Under the pieces are notes generated by a model. That model ran no database searches, was not told the origin of the DNA, and was given only the letters and a program-made list of their open reading frames with translations. Below are positions 11,988-23,991 of a stretch of 64,000 bases of DNA, one piece after another. The stretch lies in assembly GCA_964020155.1 (NCBI GenBank), contig OZ026549.1, positions 2,656,633 through 2,720,632 on the forward strand, read 5' to 3'. This DNA is from Chondrilla cf. caribensis. Its lineage: Eukaryota > Porifera > Demospongiae > Chondrillida > Chondrillidae. Made by a program: the position numbers and the translations under genes. Numbering within the stretch: the stretch's first letter is position 1; each line of letters begins with the position of its first letter.

Positions 11988-12084
11988 GAGGACATGTGAT
12001 CCACAGTTATGGGAGGCTTGTCCATGATCATAATGTAATCACTAGAGGAGATCAGCTTCTACCACCTGGCAATGGAACAGCCCC
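11988..12084 (+). pseudogene. Receptor B Ig-like exon, 5' part
   Basis: It reads GHVIHSYGRLVHDHNVITRG up to PPGNGTA, then is interrupted by the transposon at 12085. Confidence 0.8.
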
Positions 12085-12590
12085 CACAGGGAATCGAGAA
12101 TATGGAGACCTACAAAAACGGGATCTGGTTTATTTAAATTGACAGTGTGAAAGACGTGTGTATGACTGTTGACTGGAAGACAGTCCAAAAACGTAATGGG
12201 AAGACGTGGGGTAAATATATTCATTAGTTGCTAAATATATTCATAAGCATTATCTCAGTTCGTGGTCAATAACTAATTTGATGATCTCATCTCATGATGT
12301 CCACGTGATGATCAACCACATTGGGCACAATTTCTCCTTTTGAATTTGAAGGGGAGGAAGATTGTAAAGGATCAACAAAGTAGTCAAATTCCTTCCACTA
12401 AAGATAAGTTTCAAGACTATCCTGCTTATTTATTGATTCTAGCTGGTTTATTATGCCTATTTTTCTATCATTTTGTATTTTGAATGTAGGTCAATTTTAA
12501 AAGATCCAGTTTGCTAGCAGAGTTTGTATGCATGAATTACAATGTTACTGTCTGTTATCTTTGACACTCTGTGTGTAAAATGTTGGGTAT

Positions 12591-12740
12591 ACGTGCACTG
12601 AAGGAATCTGGCTACTCAGTTTGCTGGATATACTCTGTGTACGTGCACTGAAGGAATCTGGCTACTCAGTTTGCTGGATATACTCTGTGTACGTGCACTG
12701 AAGGAATCTGGCTACTCCGTTTGCTGGATATACTCTGTGT
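12591..12740 (+). repeat. 50-bp minisatellite, three adjacent copies
   Basis: The unit starts ACGTGCACTGAAGGAATCTG. Copies are at 12591, 12641 and 12691. Further single copies lie at about 12971 and 13208 within a larger repeat of about 237-380 bp that also contains GGCATGGTCGAGTGGCTGAC and a TG tract. Confidence 0.9.
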
Positions 12741-12839
12741 AATGGAACCTGACGGGCATGGTCGAGTGGCTGACCAGTAACTTTGTTACGAGAGTCAGCC
12801 CAGGCTGTAAAGTGCCATTATTAATTCATTTCACTTTTC

Positions 12840-12846
<7 letters not shown>

Positions 12847-12922
<76 letters not shown>
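12847..12922 (+). repeat. (TG)n microsatellite
   Basis: About 38 TG units inside the TIR element. A related GC/TG alternating tract lies at 13128-13159. Confidence 0.95.
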
Positions 12923-12923
<1 letters not shown>

Positions 12924-14302
12924 TATGTTTGTGTGTGAAGTCAACCTTTATACTCACACAATGTTGGGTATACGTGCACTGAAGGAATCTGGCTACTCAT
13001 TTTGCTGGATATACTCTGTGTGATGGAACCTGACAGGCATGGTCGAGTGGCTGACCAGTAACCTTGTTGCGAGAGTCAGCCCAGGCTGTAAAGTGCCAGT
13101 ATTATTTTGTTTCACTTTTCTTCATTTTGCGCGCGCGTGCGCGCGTGTGTGTGTGTGTGGTATGTTTTATGTGAACTCAACCTTTATACTCACATAATGT
13201 TGGGTATACGTGCACTGAAGGAATCTGCTTAGTACTCAGTGTACTGGTTATACTCTGTGTGATGGAGCCTGACGGACGTGGTCGAGTGGCTGACCAATGT
13301 GCATGATGGTGTGTGTGTGTGCATTTGTATATATATCCATGTGATATACAATTAGTATTGTATGTAACTTTGTAGGTTTGCTGGCAGTCAGGAGAAGGCA
13401 GCCAGAAACACCTCAATATGCCAATGTTGTAGGTGGAAGAGGATCGAGAGTAAGTGATCCTGAAGTACAGTTGTGAATGGAACCCAATTGACAGAATGCT
13501 CAACTTTATTGTGCAGCTATGCAGAACAAGGTTTTAAAGCATGAAGTATACATGGGTTATGGTAACACCTTGTACAGCCGATGAGGAATCCAAAGAGGAA
13601 ACGTTTAGTTTACAAATCTATCAAGTAAGCTGCTAAGTTGATCCAGAATTTAATTTAGCTACTGTGATTAGTTTGTCTTTTACTACACAGGACTTGTCAA
13701 CAGCAGCTGCTAAAGAAGTAATCTAGAGAGACTGTCTAAAAGTAGCCAAAAATAGACAGAGATTTGAACCAAGCTGGTGCCAAACAATGGACAACGGTAG
13801 ACACCCATTTAAAAGTAGCTAGAAGAGATTCAACAGAGAAAATCCATGCCAACTCCCTCCAAGGCAAGGTTGAAGGGGCATCCCTAGAAGACAACCTACA
13901 GGTTTAGACATCTTTTTCAGTTTATACCTATCCTTTTTTGAACAAGTTATTTTTTTTCTCACGATTTTCGTAATTTTAACAATGATTTCTAGCTTGTAAC
14001 TTGATCGGTGTGCACGTATAAAAATGATGGGCGTCCTAGATTCCAAATCAGAACGAAACTGGAAGCGGGGAAGCTAACGGCAGACGAGTAGATTTGTTGT
14101 ACAAAGACGTGTGAAATCTCTTCAACTAACCGCCGCGGTTTACAACCGGTTAGCCGGACGTCTGATGTATGTGAGATGGACGTGCGGTTAACGGAAACGG
14201 TCTCCGTGCGAGAGAAAAAACGGTCTTCCCATGGTAATCGTTGTGAAGCGGTAAGCGTTTTCTTAAACAACAAAACGGTTTTCTAATACGCGATTCCCTG
14301 TG

Positions 14303-14526
14303 CCCTGGAATAATGGACTGCATAATAACTGCACCAGAAACTGCTCATTTCATATTTAAAGGTGGCAAAGGTGGCAAGCAACCCAACCATTTATTAGTAA
14401 ATCAAAGTGTTGATGATGGTGATCAAATGGTTACTTTATTCTTCAACCAAGCTTACTTGTCCATGAACACTTTCAATGCAGAGTATTCCTGTCATGATAC
14501 ATATATTCTTTTATATTTATCACCAG
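14303..14526 (+). pseudogene. Receptor B Ig-like exon, 3' part
   Basis: It continues the exon after the transposon: MDCIITAPETAHF, DDGDQMVTLFF and AEYSCHD. It ends at the normal GTAATA donor. Confidence 0.8.
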
Positions 14527-14845
14527 GTAATAACTACTACCAATATATACTAGATATTACTTAGAATGTGAAAGCATTCGACAATTGCAATTACAGTATC
14601 AAGTGTTATCGCCTGATGAGGTCAAACATCAAAGGCACCGCCTGGGCAGTAAATTTGATACTTGCCCGGCGCGCAGGGACAGTATCGCGTAAGCGCCCAG
14701 TTTTTACCTTAAAAGGGCAGTAATTGCAAGGTGTTATATAAGCTATTACAATTTTGCGCATTCCAAGAAATGAATATCATTATAGCAAAAAGGCGACACA
14801 ACACTAGTACAGTAGAGCATCAGCAACTGAAATTTAAAGTAAAAG

Positions 14846-15385
14846 TTAGAAGTCAAGTAGTTCTTGAATATCTGTAGACCATAATTTTTCTTCATCAATG
14901 TCTGTTAATGCTTCTGTTTTGCTTGAAGAGCAACCAACGCCTTCTGAAAGCAATTTCCTGTACAAAGCATCTAGTAAATTCTTCAAAGGAACAAACTCGC
15001 TTTGCTTCATGAAATCGAAGGAACATCTCTTCTCTTCGCGGATGTGTCGCTGTAAGCCGACTAAATAATGCTGTATTGTTTTCGGTGGGTAGCGACTCCC
15101 ATCGTTCTTGCGGATTTCAGCGCTGAAACGACATAGCCACTTGCACAAATCCTTCGCGTTGTCCGTCAGAAGAATGTCATCAGGAATTTGGTCCTCAGGG
15201 TAGGCTAGATTCCGCTCTATCGTCCAATCTTTGAACAGTTTCACGCACTTGGCCGTGTCCGCAGCCGTACTCGGAGGGATGTAGCCTCGACTTAGGTCCT
15301 CAAAGTCGTCATCACAATCAAAATTGAACCTAGATGATTTCGCTCCCTTCTTTTCTTCATTGTTTTTGCGTTTCTTGCCAGACAT
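14846..15385 (-). pseudogene. Truncated Crypton/DUF3504-like protein
   Basis: 179 codons starting MSGKKRKNNEEKKGAK. The segment KTIQHYLVGLQRHIREEK and the run from LYRKLLSEGVG to DEEKLWST are, as I know the family, typical of the region before the catalytic core in ZMYM/QRICH1-type DUF3504 proteins, which derive from Crypton tyrosine recombinases. The frame ends right after LWST, so the catalytic core is missing. Confidence 0.6.
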
Positions 15386-15486
15386 GGATAATTCTCAATA
15401 AAACAAAACTAAACTGGATAACAGAAATCTCTTCGAGATGAAACAGTGAAACTTCCCGCGCTTTTAGAGCGTTTATTTGGCGATAA

Positions 15487-15609
15487 ATAGGTTACTATCC
15501 GCCTACCTCGGGAGGTATCGTATTTACTGCTCTCGCCCTCGGGCGCTTCGCGCCCTCGGGTCTCGCGCAGTAAATTCGATACCTCCCTCATAGGCGGGTA
15601 GTAACCTAT
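15487..15609. repeat. Long inverted repeat (hairpin)
   Basis: The left arm ATAGGTTACTATCCGCC... pairs with the right arm ...GGCGGGTAGTAACCTAT over most of about 123 bp, with a GC-rich centre that itself contains CCCTCGGGCGC/GCGCCCTCGGG. It lies at the end of the Crypton-like insert. Confidence 0.85.
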
Positions 15610-15656
15610 AAATATTAATTCTGATGCTCAATTATTCTTTTATCACTTCCTGACAG

Positions 15657-15961
15657 GTACATTACCCAAAGTCACTATCATCATGAGGGCTGTGACAAAC
15701 ACCACTGATGTAAGGATATAATAGTCCTCAATGATATTCCCTTATATAGTGGCAGAACCATTGTAGGATATAAACGTCATGACCTTGGAGTGACACTGCA
15801 GGGAGAGTATGCAAATATTGTCAGACGCACAGAGCATACGTTCTCATCACTAGTCCCAGGTGCTAGGTGCACAGTAGTAGTGCAGGGACTCCATGCATCT
15901 GCGAATGGAGGTCAAAGAAGTCAGCATATCACAAGGGGAGATTTCAAAACTGAAGTGAAAG
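15657..15961 (+). pseudogene. Receptor B FN3-1 exon with frameshift
   Basis: The acceptor is TGACAG and the donor AAAG|GTCAGG. After NTTDVR, an insertion relative to D and E gives TAA TAG in frame. The downstream part (GVTLQGEYANIV, SSLVPGARCTVVVQG) is open in the shifted frame. Confidence 0.75.
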
Positions 15962-16299
15962 GTCAGGGTAATATCACAATTTACCTGAGCATATTTTATC
16001 TCATACTAGGTGGTGCATAAAGAGTCTAATTTGGACTGAGTTACAATTTAGAGTTCTTTGGAATGAGGGCATGGCACCACACAACTATTTATTACTTTCC
16101 AACATCAATTTATTGAGCATTTGTGCTGGACTTCTCTTTAGCCCCCACACACCACAGAAATATAGAATAAAATAATTTAAATGTATACACATCCAATTTA
16201 TACTACATATCTATGGATGTATTATATTAAATTTTACATATATACGTAATAGCACAACATTCACCTAATCATCTGTTTTATGTACACAAACATCTTTTC

Positions 16300-17010
16300 G
16301 GGGTGGAGGTAAGGCCACATTTGCCTTTCCTTCAGAGAAACTCCCCTCTCCCTTCTGGGGATTCTATATTTACCCCCCTTGAGATACCTCATACAATTAT
16401 TCAGAGCACATAAGATACCTGTAGGTTTTAGGAAACAGATTTCCTGGGATGAATATGGTCCCACAATACAAGTACTACATAGTATTACATACTACATAAT
16501 AATACTATAATATTATTAATTATTAATATATAATATCTATACATAATACTATGAATGTGTGCCCAAACTCACGTACACACTCCATCACATTATAAATCAC
16601 ACTAATAATGGTAATTTGTGCTTGTCTTCTCTTTCATATGTCCCTTTAGCCCCCACACACCATATCAAAGTATAACTAAACAATAGAACAGAATAATCTA
16701 CATGTATATACGTTTACATAATACTTGCACTTAAACATTAATTGTGTATATATAATTATGGCTGTATTATAAATTATACATATGTACGTAATAAGTAGCA
16801 CTTTCACCTATCCATCTGTATTATGTACACAAAAACCTTTCTGAAAGTATATGTCACATTTGCCTTCTCTTCAGAGAAACTCCCCTCCCCCTTCTGGAGA
16901 TTCAATATTTTCCCCCTTCAGATACCTCATACAATTATTCAGAACACATCAGATATCTGTAGGTTTCAGGAAACAGACTTTCTGGGATGAATATGGTCCC
17001 CCTGTACACA
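16300..17010 (+). repeat. Tandemly duplicated intron segment in B
   Basis: The run TTTGCCTTCC/TCTTCAGAGAAACTC ... GGATGAATATGGTCCC occurs at about 16315-16455 and again at about 16856-17000. D and E have one main copy (43070 and 56260). Confidence 0.75.
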
Positions 17011-17150
17011 CATACTACATTATGTGCACAAACACATGTACACACACCATCACAATATAAATCACACAATTAATATCACAGTGATTAGTGAGAAAAACTC
17101 TTAACTCTGTATATTATAATACATATATTTATTGCTTTCTATGAATTCAG

Positions 17151-17412
17151 AACCATCTGCTCCAAGGTATCCCTGTACAATTGGAGATGATACAGATGGA
17201 ATTGAACTAAACTGGATACCTCCACTAGAACCCAACGGAAATGTCTACTATCTCATTGAATATAATGATGGAATTAATACTGCTTCAGTAAATACCTTGA
17301 GTGAGTCTACCTACTTCCATTTAACAGGACTACAAAGAGGAGTGACTTACAACATCACAGTGGTGGCAGTGAACTCAGCAGGAAGGAGTGATACTGGACC
17401 AGTTCTGAAGGA
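17151..17412 (+). pseudogene. Receptor B FN3-2 exon, one nt too long
   Basis: It reads EPSAPRYPCTIGDD, ELNWIPPLEPNG and GVTYNITVVAVNSAG, a clear FN3 domain. Length is 262 nt against 261 in D and E; the end CTGAAGGA|GTAAGT is phase 2 and would send the linker exon out of frame. Confidence 0.75.
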
Positions 17413-17739
17413 GTAAGTATTTGTCAATATGTGATAACTTGAATTGTCAGTTGACATGGTATAAAGTGACCCATGGCATATAAATCATTGTCAAACAACA
17501 ACTCATTCACAGTATATAGTAGTACTGACATATTTGATGGCAATAGGGAATAGTCCTTAATTTAATAAGCATTTGATATATTGCAATGTGTAGGCATGGC
17601 TTTACTACACAGTACAAATTGGTGATATCTTTTATATATTATGTGTGTATATAATATGTGGATACACGTGTACATTTATGCCTGTGAGTGCAATAGGTCT
17701 TCATTGACATAAGTTATAATTTTAATTGTATTCACACAG

Positions 17740-17775
17740 TATCCATTCCTCCACCTACTACGAATAACCCCATTG
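17740..17775 (+). CDS. Receptor B linker exon
   Basis: 36 nt, Pro/Thr-rich, acceptor CACACAG, donor GTGAGT. Confidence 0.65.
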
Positions 17776-17894
17776 GTGAGTCTATTCAGACATTCTTTGT
17801 CTTATGCATTATTCCTCAATTTTATCATTCTATTTTATGTAAGATATACAAACCCACATGATAATACATTTACCGCTATCTTCCTTGAATTCAG

Positions 17895-18346
17895 CAAATG
17901 TAACAGCTGGTGTTATTGGAGTTATTGCAGTCCTACTGATAGTAGTGTCTGCAATAGCAGTTATAATAGTGATAGTGATCTTCTGCATAATCAAGTGCAA
18001 CAGACTAAAAGGCGTACCGGAAGGCAATGGAGAAGCTGACAATACAGAACATTACTACAGTGTAGCCACCGAAATTGCACTAACACAACCTCCTGGAATC
18101 CCAGGAGAAGAAGTCTATCAAGAATTGGATGTTAGCAAGATGGATGATGATGTGATGACCAACAAAAACTATCAAAAAATGAATGTCAGAACAATGGATC
18201 CGTTGAATTATGTAGTGATGAACAAAAGAGGCTATCTAGGATTGGATGCCAGCAAAAGGGATGATGATGGTATTTACAGCAAAGATTATGAAGAATTGGA
18301 CCCCATAATGCTGGACGAAACCACCAACTATGCATCATTGAAGTGA
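17895..18346 (+). CDS. Receptor B terminal exon: TM and YxxL/M-repeat tail
   Basis: This open exon of about 150 codons reads ANVTAGVIGVIAVLL... through the TM helix. It shares HYYSVATE with the other tails and then diverges completely. The remainder is a run of units starting with Tyr: YQEL, YQKM, YVVM, YLGL, YEEL, YASL, with acidic spacers (for example DVSKMDDD and DASKRDDD). YEEL and YASL are 10 residues apart, close to ITAM spacing. The exon itself is undamaged. Confidence 0.8.
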
Positions 18347-18484
18347 TAGTGTGTGAGAGGGCCATCCAGGGTACAATAGCAGACATCATAAAATGATACT
18401 ATTATCCTTTGCATATGCATGCACATGTATGCACAAAAATATACGCATGTGTACTTGCGATTTTGACTTACAGCAATTATTGCA

Positions 18485-18490
18485 AATAAA
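18485..18490 (+). promoter_or_regulatory. Putative polyadenylation signal of receptor B
   Basis: AATAAA about 140 nt after the stop codon. Confidence 0.4.
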
Positions 18491-18857
18491 CTGTAGCATT
18501 GATATCATACACGAGTACAATGACATAGTGTCAATAGGGTCACTCCTAGATTATTAAAGCAAGATCTCAATGGAGATTGGATAGGAATCAAATTAGGATA
18601 AACAAGGGAATAATGAATAGCGAGCGATAGAGTACATAGTATAATTGTAGTTGCATTGGTAGTAGTATTCTCACTATAGATCTATGTATACATGATGAGC
18701 TGTGTACAATCTTGGAAATAATCATGTAGAGAACATGCAACATGATGTACGTACCTAGTAACACAAACTTAAATCTTCATCATAAATGAGGGAAAGCAAA
18801 TTTACTCACATCTGTATCAAGAAATAAGTTTTTGGAGATGGTAATCACACCTAAAAT

Positions 18858-18858
<1 letters not shown>

Positions 18859-18927
<69 letters not shown>

Positions 18928-18936
18928 GTGTGTGTG
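18859..18936 (+). repeat. (GT)n microsatellite
   Basis: A nearly pure GT tract of about 78 bp. Confidence 0.95.
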
Positions 18937-19985
18937 GGGGGATTAACCCTCGAACAATGAATACATACATAAATATATAACAATTTCTAATTTAATGCAC
19001 GGCAAAGCATTGGCTTTGTCAGTCATGAAAAATGTGAATGACATCAGTCCCTTGATAGACATTTTCACAATCACCTTTGATAGAATAGCAGGTAGGTATG
19101 GATATATTATACAATTGATATGCCAGGAAACTGGATTGGTTTAGGATTTTATTGAGTTTCACAGAAATGTACAGGCTGCAATTGGACACTTGTATGTTTA
19201 ATATATGAGATGAGAGATACAAAGTAAGTGTAGAATAATAATTCATAAATAGCACTTGGTTCCAAGTGGTCCAAGGTAATTTCCTTTTACATTCATTTGT
19301 CGGTGACAAATAGGAGAATGAGTATTTCAAATGAACAAATTGGAGTACATTGTGTCTAACAGATTATCTCCACCACACGAACATTTCTCAATAAAGGGTG
19401 TGACACATTACTGTGTACAAGGAATGTTCATGCACATCATTTTTCATATATACTAAAATTTTGGTTGGATTCGATTTATGTAGGTGCATGAGTTTATCCA
19501 CATCACAAAGCCATTCTTAAATAGTTAAAGAATCTTCAGAACCACGGGATTCTGATTCCATTCAACACACAGCAGTTTCCATAATAATTCTTGACTGTAT
19601 TCACTGTGACCATCATTGATAATTGCACAACCAATTGCAAACTTTTCAAAGCATACTGTTCTTCATAATGTACATAAATTGATTATAAATAATTAAAGTT
19701 AACATGACTCGAAAAAGTATCAGTATGCTTGGGGGCATTTATTACGTGTTTCTGTCTTGTTATTAAAACCTTCAATTCCACTTAGCTTTTGTAACCTTCA
19801 ATATTGATGCAGTCACCGTGATAAATATGCAGTCATTTGGTGACTGAAACTACCTATCTTCTATAGAGTGAAGGGTTAATCGACCTCACAAATAATGGTA
19901 ATGAAAGAAAGCAGCTCTACTTTGATCATATCACGCTCAATAGAAGACTAAACTGCAAGGACTTTCACAGCTGTTTGTTTTGTAT

Positions 19986-20237
<252 letters not shown>

Positions 20238-20859
20238 TGTGCACGTGTGTATGCACATACTGTAGATAGTCATGTACGTAAGTACTTTGCAATTGGCTTC
20301 AGAACTTGACCTTCATGAGCATTCAAGCATATCAAACAACATGTTTACATATTTGAAGTAATTACTGTGGTTTCTGAACTTCCCGCCCTAGTGCACACTG
20401 TACATAGTGTAGCATATTCCAATTTTACCATTGTATATATGCATCCATTAGTATAATTTGTACATGCTAATAATCCTAGGTGGTAGAGTCCATTGTGAAA
20501 TTTGCAGTTGGAGGTAATCCTCAAATATTTTGCACCATATGCATGCGCATGAGCAATTCTTGAAGCCACCAATAATTGTGAAATATTATCACCAATATTC
20601 TCACAGCACTGGTAAAATCAGTTTGCAGTTGGATATAATCTAAAAATAATGCTCACCAGACGCATGCATGTGGTGGATAATTCATGAAAACCACCAATTG
20701 AAATTATATTGGGTTATAATCACCACTATTTTCACAGTACTTGATCAGGAAAGGTTCAGACTATGCAGATCAAATTAATCAGGGCATCATGCAAATATCC
20801 CATGATGAAATCCTTGATATGTCAGTTAGTACTTCTTTTGGCCATAGAAATGTTTGGGC

Positions 20860-20865
20860 TATAAG
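20860..20865 (+). promoter_or_regulatory. TATA-like box of receptor C
   Basis: TATAAG in GGGCTATAAGAAAAGG, 139 bp before the start codon, in the conserved class-1 upstream block (20290-20998). Confidence 0.45.
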
Positions 20866-20998
20866 AAAAGGAAACATTTCTATGGCCAGAGGAAGTATTA
20901 ACTGACCAATAGGTATTCACTGGACTTATTTGGATCCTGAAAACACACTTGAACAAAATTCGAGTGCTACCAGATGAACTATTGTCCAAGTGAGAAAG

Positions 20999-21068
20999 AT
21001 GAGCTATATCAAAAGAATCTTTTTGATAAGTACTGTACTCTATATAACAATTACAACTGCCTTTTCAG
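20999..21068 (+). CDS. Receptor C signal-peptide exon
   Basis: 70 nt, MSYIKRIFLISTVLYIT... ending TAFS plus one base, donor GTGAGT. A typical cleavable signal: basic start, hydrophobic core, small residues before the splice. Confidence 0.8.
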
Positions 21069-22668
21069 GTGAGTTCGACTTTCCGAATGATCGCGAACCT
21101 AAATCACGGTGAGATATGTAGTCAAGCCAGACCACAATTACTGGGGGAAATGGTCCGAGACAGGGACAGCGAAAGGGGCCCCGCTAGCTGCCACCGTCTT
21201 CAAATTCAATCATTGTAAGTCATTGCCTTGCCTATTCACTCCTTTTGTTCCGTTCATTCTCATAGATATTATATCGCATTATTTCTCTTGATTTGATAAA
21301 TAACTTGTCCAGCATTTGCGATGAGATTACAGCCATATGCTCATCTGGATATCACTCATACACAGCTATGATGACCGTACGGATGCCGATTCACGGCTCC
21401 GTCAATCTACATTACCAGATTTTATCTGTGTGCATTCTCCATACATTACACGCTTAATGCGACGACTAAGTAGGTAAATACAAGGATAGATAATTTAATG
21501 AGTAAGATCATAACTTCGCTATACTGACGCAACGACTTCCTTTAAGTTACTAGATTTAATACAGTAACACACAAACATACACATAGACCGTGTCCATTAA
21601 TTTGTATGCCAAGACGATCCACTCACTCACCTACGTGTAAACAGATGTGCCTCGTATGGTGACCGTCTCATTGAAAGTTTTGATGAAATGAAAAGCTAAT
21701 TTTGTTCCACCATATCATAGATACTCAAACACTACAGTAAAGTAGTCTTCGTGTTCTAGATATATGCAAAACGTGCTTTGTCTATAAAATCTGATTCATT
21801 GCATAGTGAATCGGATATTTTATATTGGCAAAAAGTTCAGTAAAATAATTAAAATTACTGACACAAAGCGTGAGCTGTCCAAGTACAAAGTGGTAACAGT
21901 GTATTTTAAACGTGAAGATTGAAGCGTTGAGCAAAATTTGCGTTAACAGTAAACTATGAATTCAAGTACACACTGACGGGAAACCACCATTTATGACCAT
22001 GCAGCATTATCATACACAATTGCATGATATCAATGTCATAGGATTGTCACATATATAAGATTCAGACATTTGTCACTAACATGGCAGATCAAATTAAGAA
22101 AACACTTAGGTTTGGTTCATGGGACAAGTACAATATTCATGGATTCTGGTTATCTCCTGATCCACCGTACATGGGTTTGAAGTGCAAGATTTAATATTAA
22201 TATACTCTCACATATTCGAGACCATACTACAGTTATCTAAACTTTATGCATGCATACATGTGTTGCACTTGCGTGTATGTATGTTCAAAACATGTATCTT
22301 CTAGAGCCCATTTCCTACAGGGCATGGCAATCAGGTTAAGAGTACATGGTTAGTGTTAGTTGGAGAGTGGTTTGGAAAGATGATCATGCAGTGATCCATG
22401 GCAATCTTGCTCCCTTCAAGTATTTGATTATTATGTTTTCTTGTTTTACCTTATTTGCACTTGCACCCCTCTGCACACCATAAACCTGGATACATGACAA
22501 AGCAGTTAACATGTGCTTACAGAATCACACACAATCCATATTTCTGTAGGGGTCCTTTGGCAAGGGCCATTTACCACTCCTCCATCTTGAACATTCACAT
22601 ACACACACGCACACACACATGACATGCTTCAGTGCTGGTTAGCTAACGGTGTATATTCCAACTCCTAG

Positions 22669-22986
22669 GTTCCCCTGAGGTAACTCTGGTGATTGATGGC
22701 TACACAGTTAACTCTACTCAGTCCTCACCAGCTTCACTACCACTAGGAACAGCTCTTGTGTTGGTGTGTAGAGTCAGTGGAATACCACAGAGAGAGATCA
22801 AATATAACTGGACATGTCCAGATGGTCAATGTGAACGTCCAGGATATGTGGGGAGAAAGGTTGTTAACAGCAATATCCTAGCAGTCAATACAACTTCTGA
22901 CAGTGATGGAGGAACATACACCTGTGAAGTATCAAGAGAGGATACAGATGGGGGATACAGCCAAAATTATATTCTCAGTGTTTCAG
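22669..22986 (+). CDS. Receptor C Ig exon
   Basis: Acceptor CTCCTAG, 318 nt, donor GTCAAT. Canonical Cys at LVCRVSG, Trp at YNWTC and Cys at GGTYTCEVS. An extra Cys pair is present in TCPDGQC. Confidence 0.88.
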
Positions 22987-23093
22987 GTCAATACACATAA
23001 TTTATACATAAACATATGCAGGCACATGTTAACAAAACGTGGAAAACGCTAATGAGTGCATGAAATAAATAGTCCATCGCGTTATGATTATAG

Positions 23094-23403
23094 GAGGACA
23101 TGTCATTCACAGTTATGGGAGGCTTGTCCACTTTGAACATGTAATCACTAGAGGAGATCAGCTTCTACCACCTGGTGATGGAACAGGGCCTGGAAGAATG
23201 GACTACATAAGAACTGCACCAGAAACTGCTCGATTTAGATTTGATCATGCCATCCAATAATTTTGTATATCAAGGCGTTTCACCCAACCCTCAAATAGCT
23301 GCTAAACTATTCAGTCGATCATACTTGTTAATGAACAGTTTTGAAAATGAAGAGGGTTTCTGTGTGAGAATATTAACATATTTTTATATCTTTTTATTAG
23401 CAG
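23094..23403 (+). pseudogene. Receptor C Ig-like exon, frameshifted
   Basis: It reads GHVIHSYGRLVHFEHVITRG to TARFRFD, then stops in frame. The matching remainder (SNNFVYQGVS, SYLLMNSFEN) is in another frame from about 23241. Its sequence is strongly diverged and the YSC cysteine is not preserved in place. Confidence 0.68.
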
Positions 23404-23478
23404 GTACATACCTACAATATGCACACATTCCGCCATTGCTTTATCTACTAGTTTATTTTTGTTTTGTCATCCCTGAAG

Positions 23479-23782
23479 GTAACTTACCAAATGTGGCCGT
23501 GCTGAGTGCTGAGCCAGGCACCACTGATGCAAGTATTGAAATAGACATTCCTGTCCCTTCAGGTATCATTAGACCCATTGTAGGATATGAACGTCATGTC
23601 TTGTCTGGAGTGACACTGCAGGGAGAGTATGCAAATAATAATTATTGTCAGAAGTACACAGTATACAATCTCATCACTAGTCCCAGGTGCTAGGTACACA
23701 GTAGTAGTGCAGGGACTGAGTGGAGCTGCAGGTGATAGGAGTCAACATGTCACAAGAAGAGATGTCAAAACTACAGAAACAA
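23479..23782 (+). pseudogene. Receptor C FN3-1 exon, frameshifted
   Basis: It starts GNLPNVAVLSAEPGT and reads to GVTLQGEYAN, then an AATAATT insertion shifts the frame. TISSLVPGARYTVVVQG follows in the new frame. Confidence 0.7.
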
Positions 23783-23991
23783 GTGAGGGCTATAGTAAAT
23801 TGATAACTACGGATTATTTGGTAAGGTAGTATTCTGAAGTATTCTGTATAATATGGCATGGTTCATGCTATCACTTTTGAAATGCAACAATTATGTCAAT
23901 TGTGATTTGGATTCTATCAATTCAGAACCATCAGTTTCAAGGCACATTATTGTACATGTACATAATATAATTATTGTTTCTGTCAATTCAG

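Larger units (their letters stand above)
12085..14302. mobile_element. Non-autonomous TIR DNA transposon in an exon of receptor B
   Basis: The 2218-bp insert starts CACAGGGAATCG and ends CGATTCCCTGTG, a perfect 12-bp inverted terminal repeat. It is flanked by a 3-bp duplication CCC (12082-12084 and 14303-14305). The uninterrupted exon in D and E fixes both ends exactly. No transposase is recognisable. The interior holds 50-bp tandem repeats and TG tracts. The 3-bp duplication and CAC ends are compatible with a CACTA/EnSpm-like element, but the family is not proven. Confidence 0.85.
14605..15619 (-). mobile_element. Crypton-like fragment in the intron between the Ig-like and FN3-1 exons of B
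   Basis: The stretch is absent from the same intron of D and E, whose sequence resumes at GATGCT...TTTATCAC. It carries a truncated minus-strand open frame and, at its right end, a long GC-rich hairpin. Exact ends are approximate. Confidence 0.6.
8586..18346 (+). pseudogene. Receptor B: Ig-Ig-like-FN3-FN3-TM, repeated YxxL/M tail, multiply disrupted
   Basis: The full exon series is present: 8586-8655 (signal), 11562-11872 (Ig), 11988-12084 plus 14303-14526 (Ig-like, split), 15657-15961 (FN3-1), 17151-17412 (FN3-2), 17740-17775 (linker), 17895-18346 (TM and tail). Five lesions are visible. The exon-1 donor is TT instead of GT. A 7-nt deletion sits at the end of the Ig exon. A 2.2-kb transposon sits in the Ig-like exon. 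An insertion in FN3-1 gives TAA TAG. One extra nt at the end of FN3-2 changes the phase. The TM-tail exon is open and unlike the tails of A, D and E. It is probably dead as a whole gene, but its tail exon could still donate sequence by recombination. Confidence 0.8.

Noticed and set aside
12758..12982. Open frame of 74 codons through a TG tract
   Set aside because: Low-complexity translation of a microsatellite inside a transposon. The same applies to frames at 18780-18983, 19975-20190, 20118-20309, 24321-24665 and 45814-46158.
12591..13260. Regular 50-bp repeats resembling an array with spacers
   Set aside because: Copies are directly adjacent without unique spacers, in an animal genome and inside a transposon; a minisatellite, not a CRISPR array.
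13989..14273. 94-codon minus-strand frame near the end of the TIR element
   Set aside because: No transposase motif visible and no similarity recognised; chance frame in a non-autonomous element is as likely.
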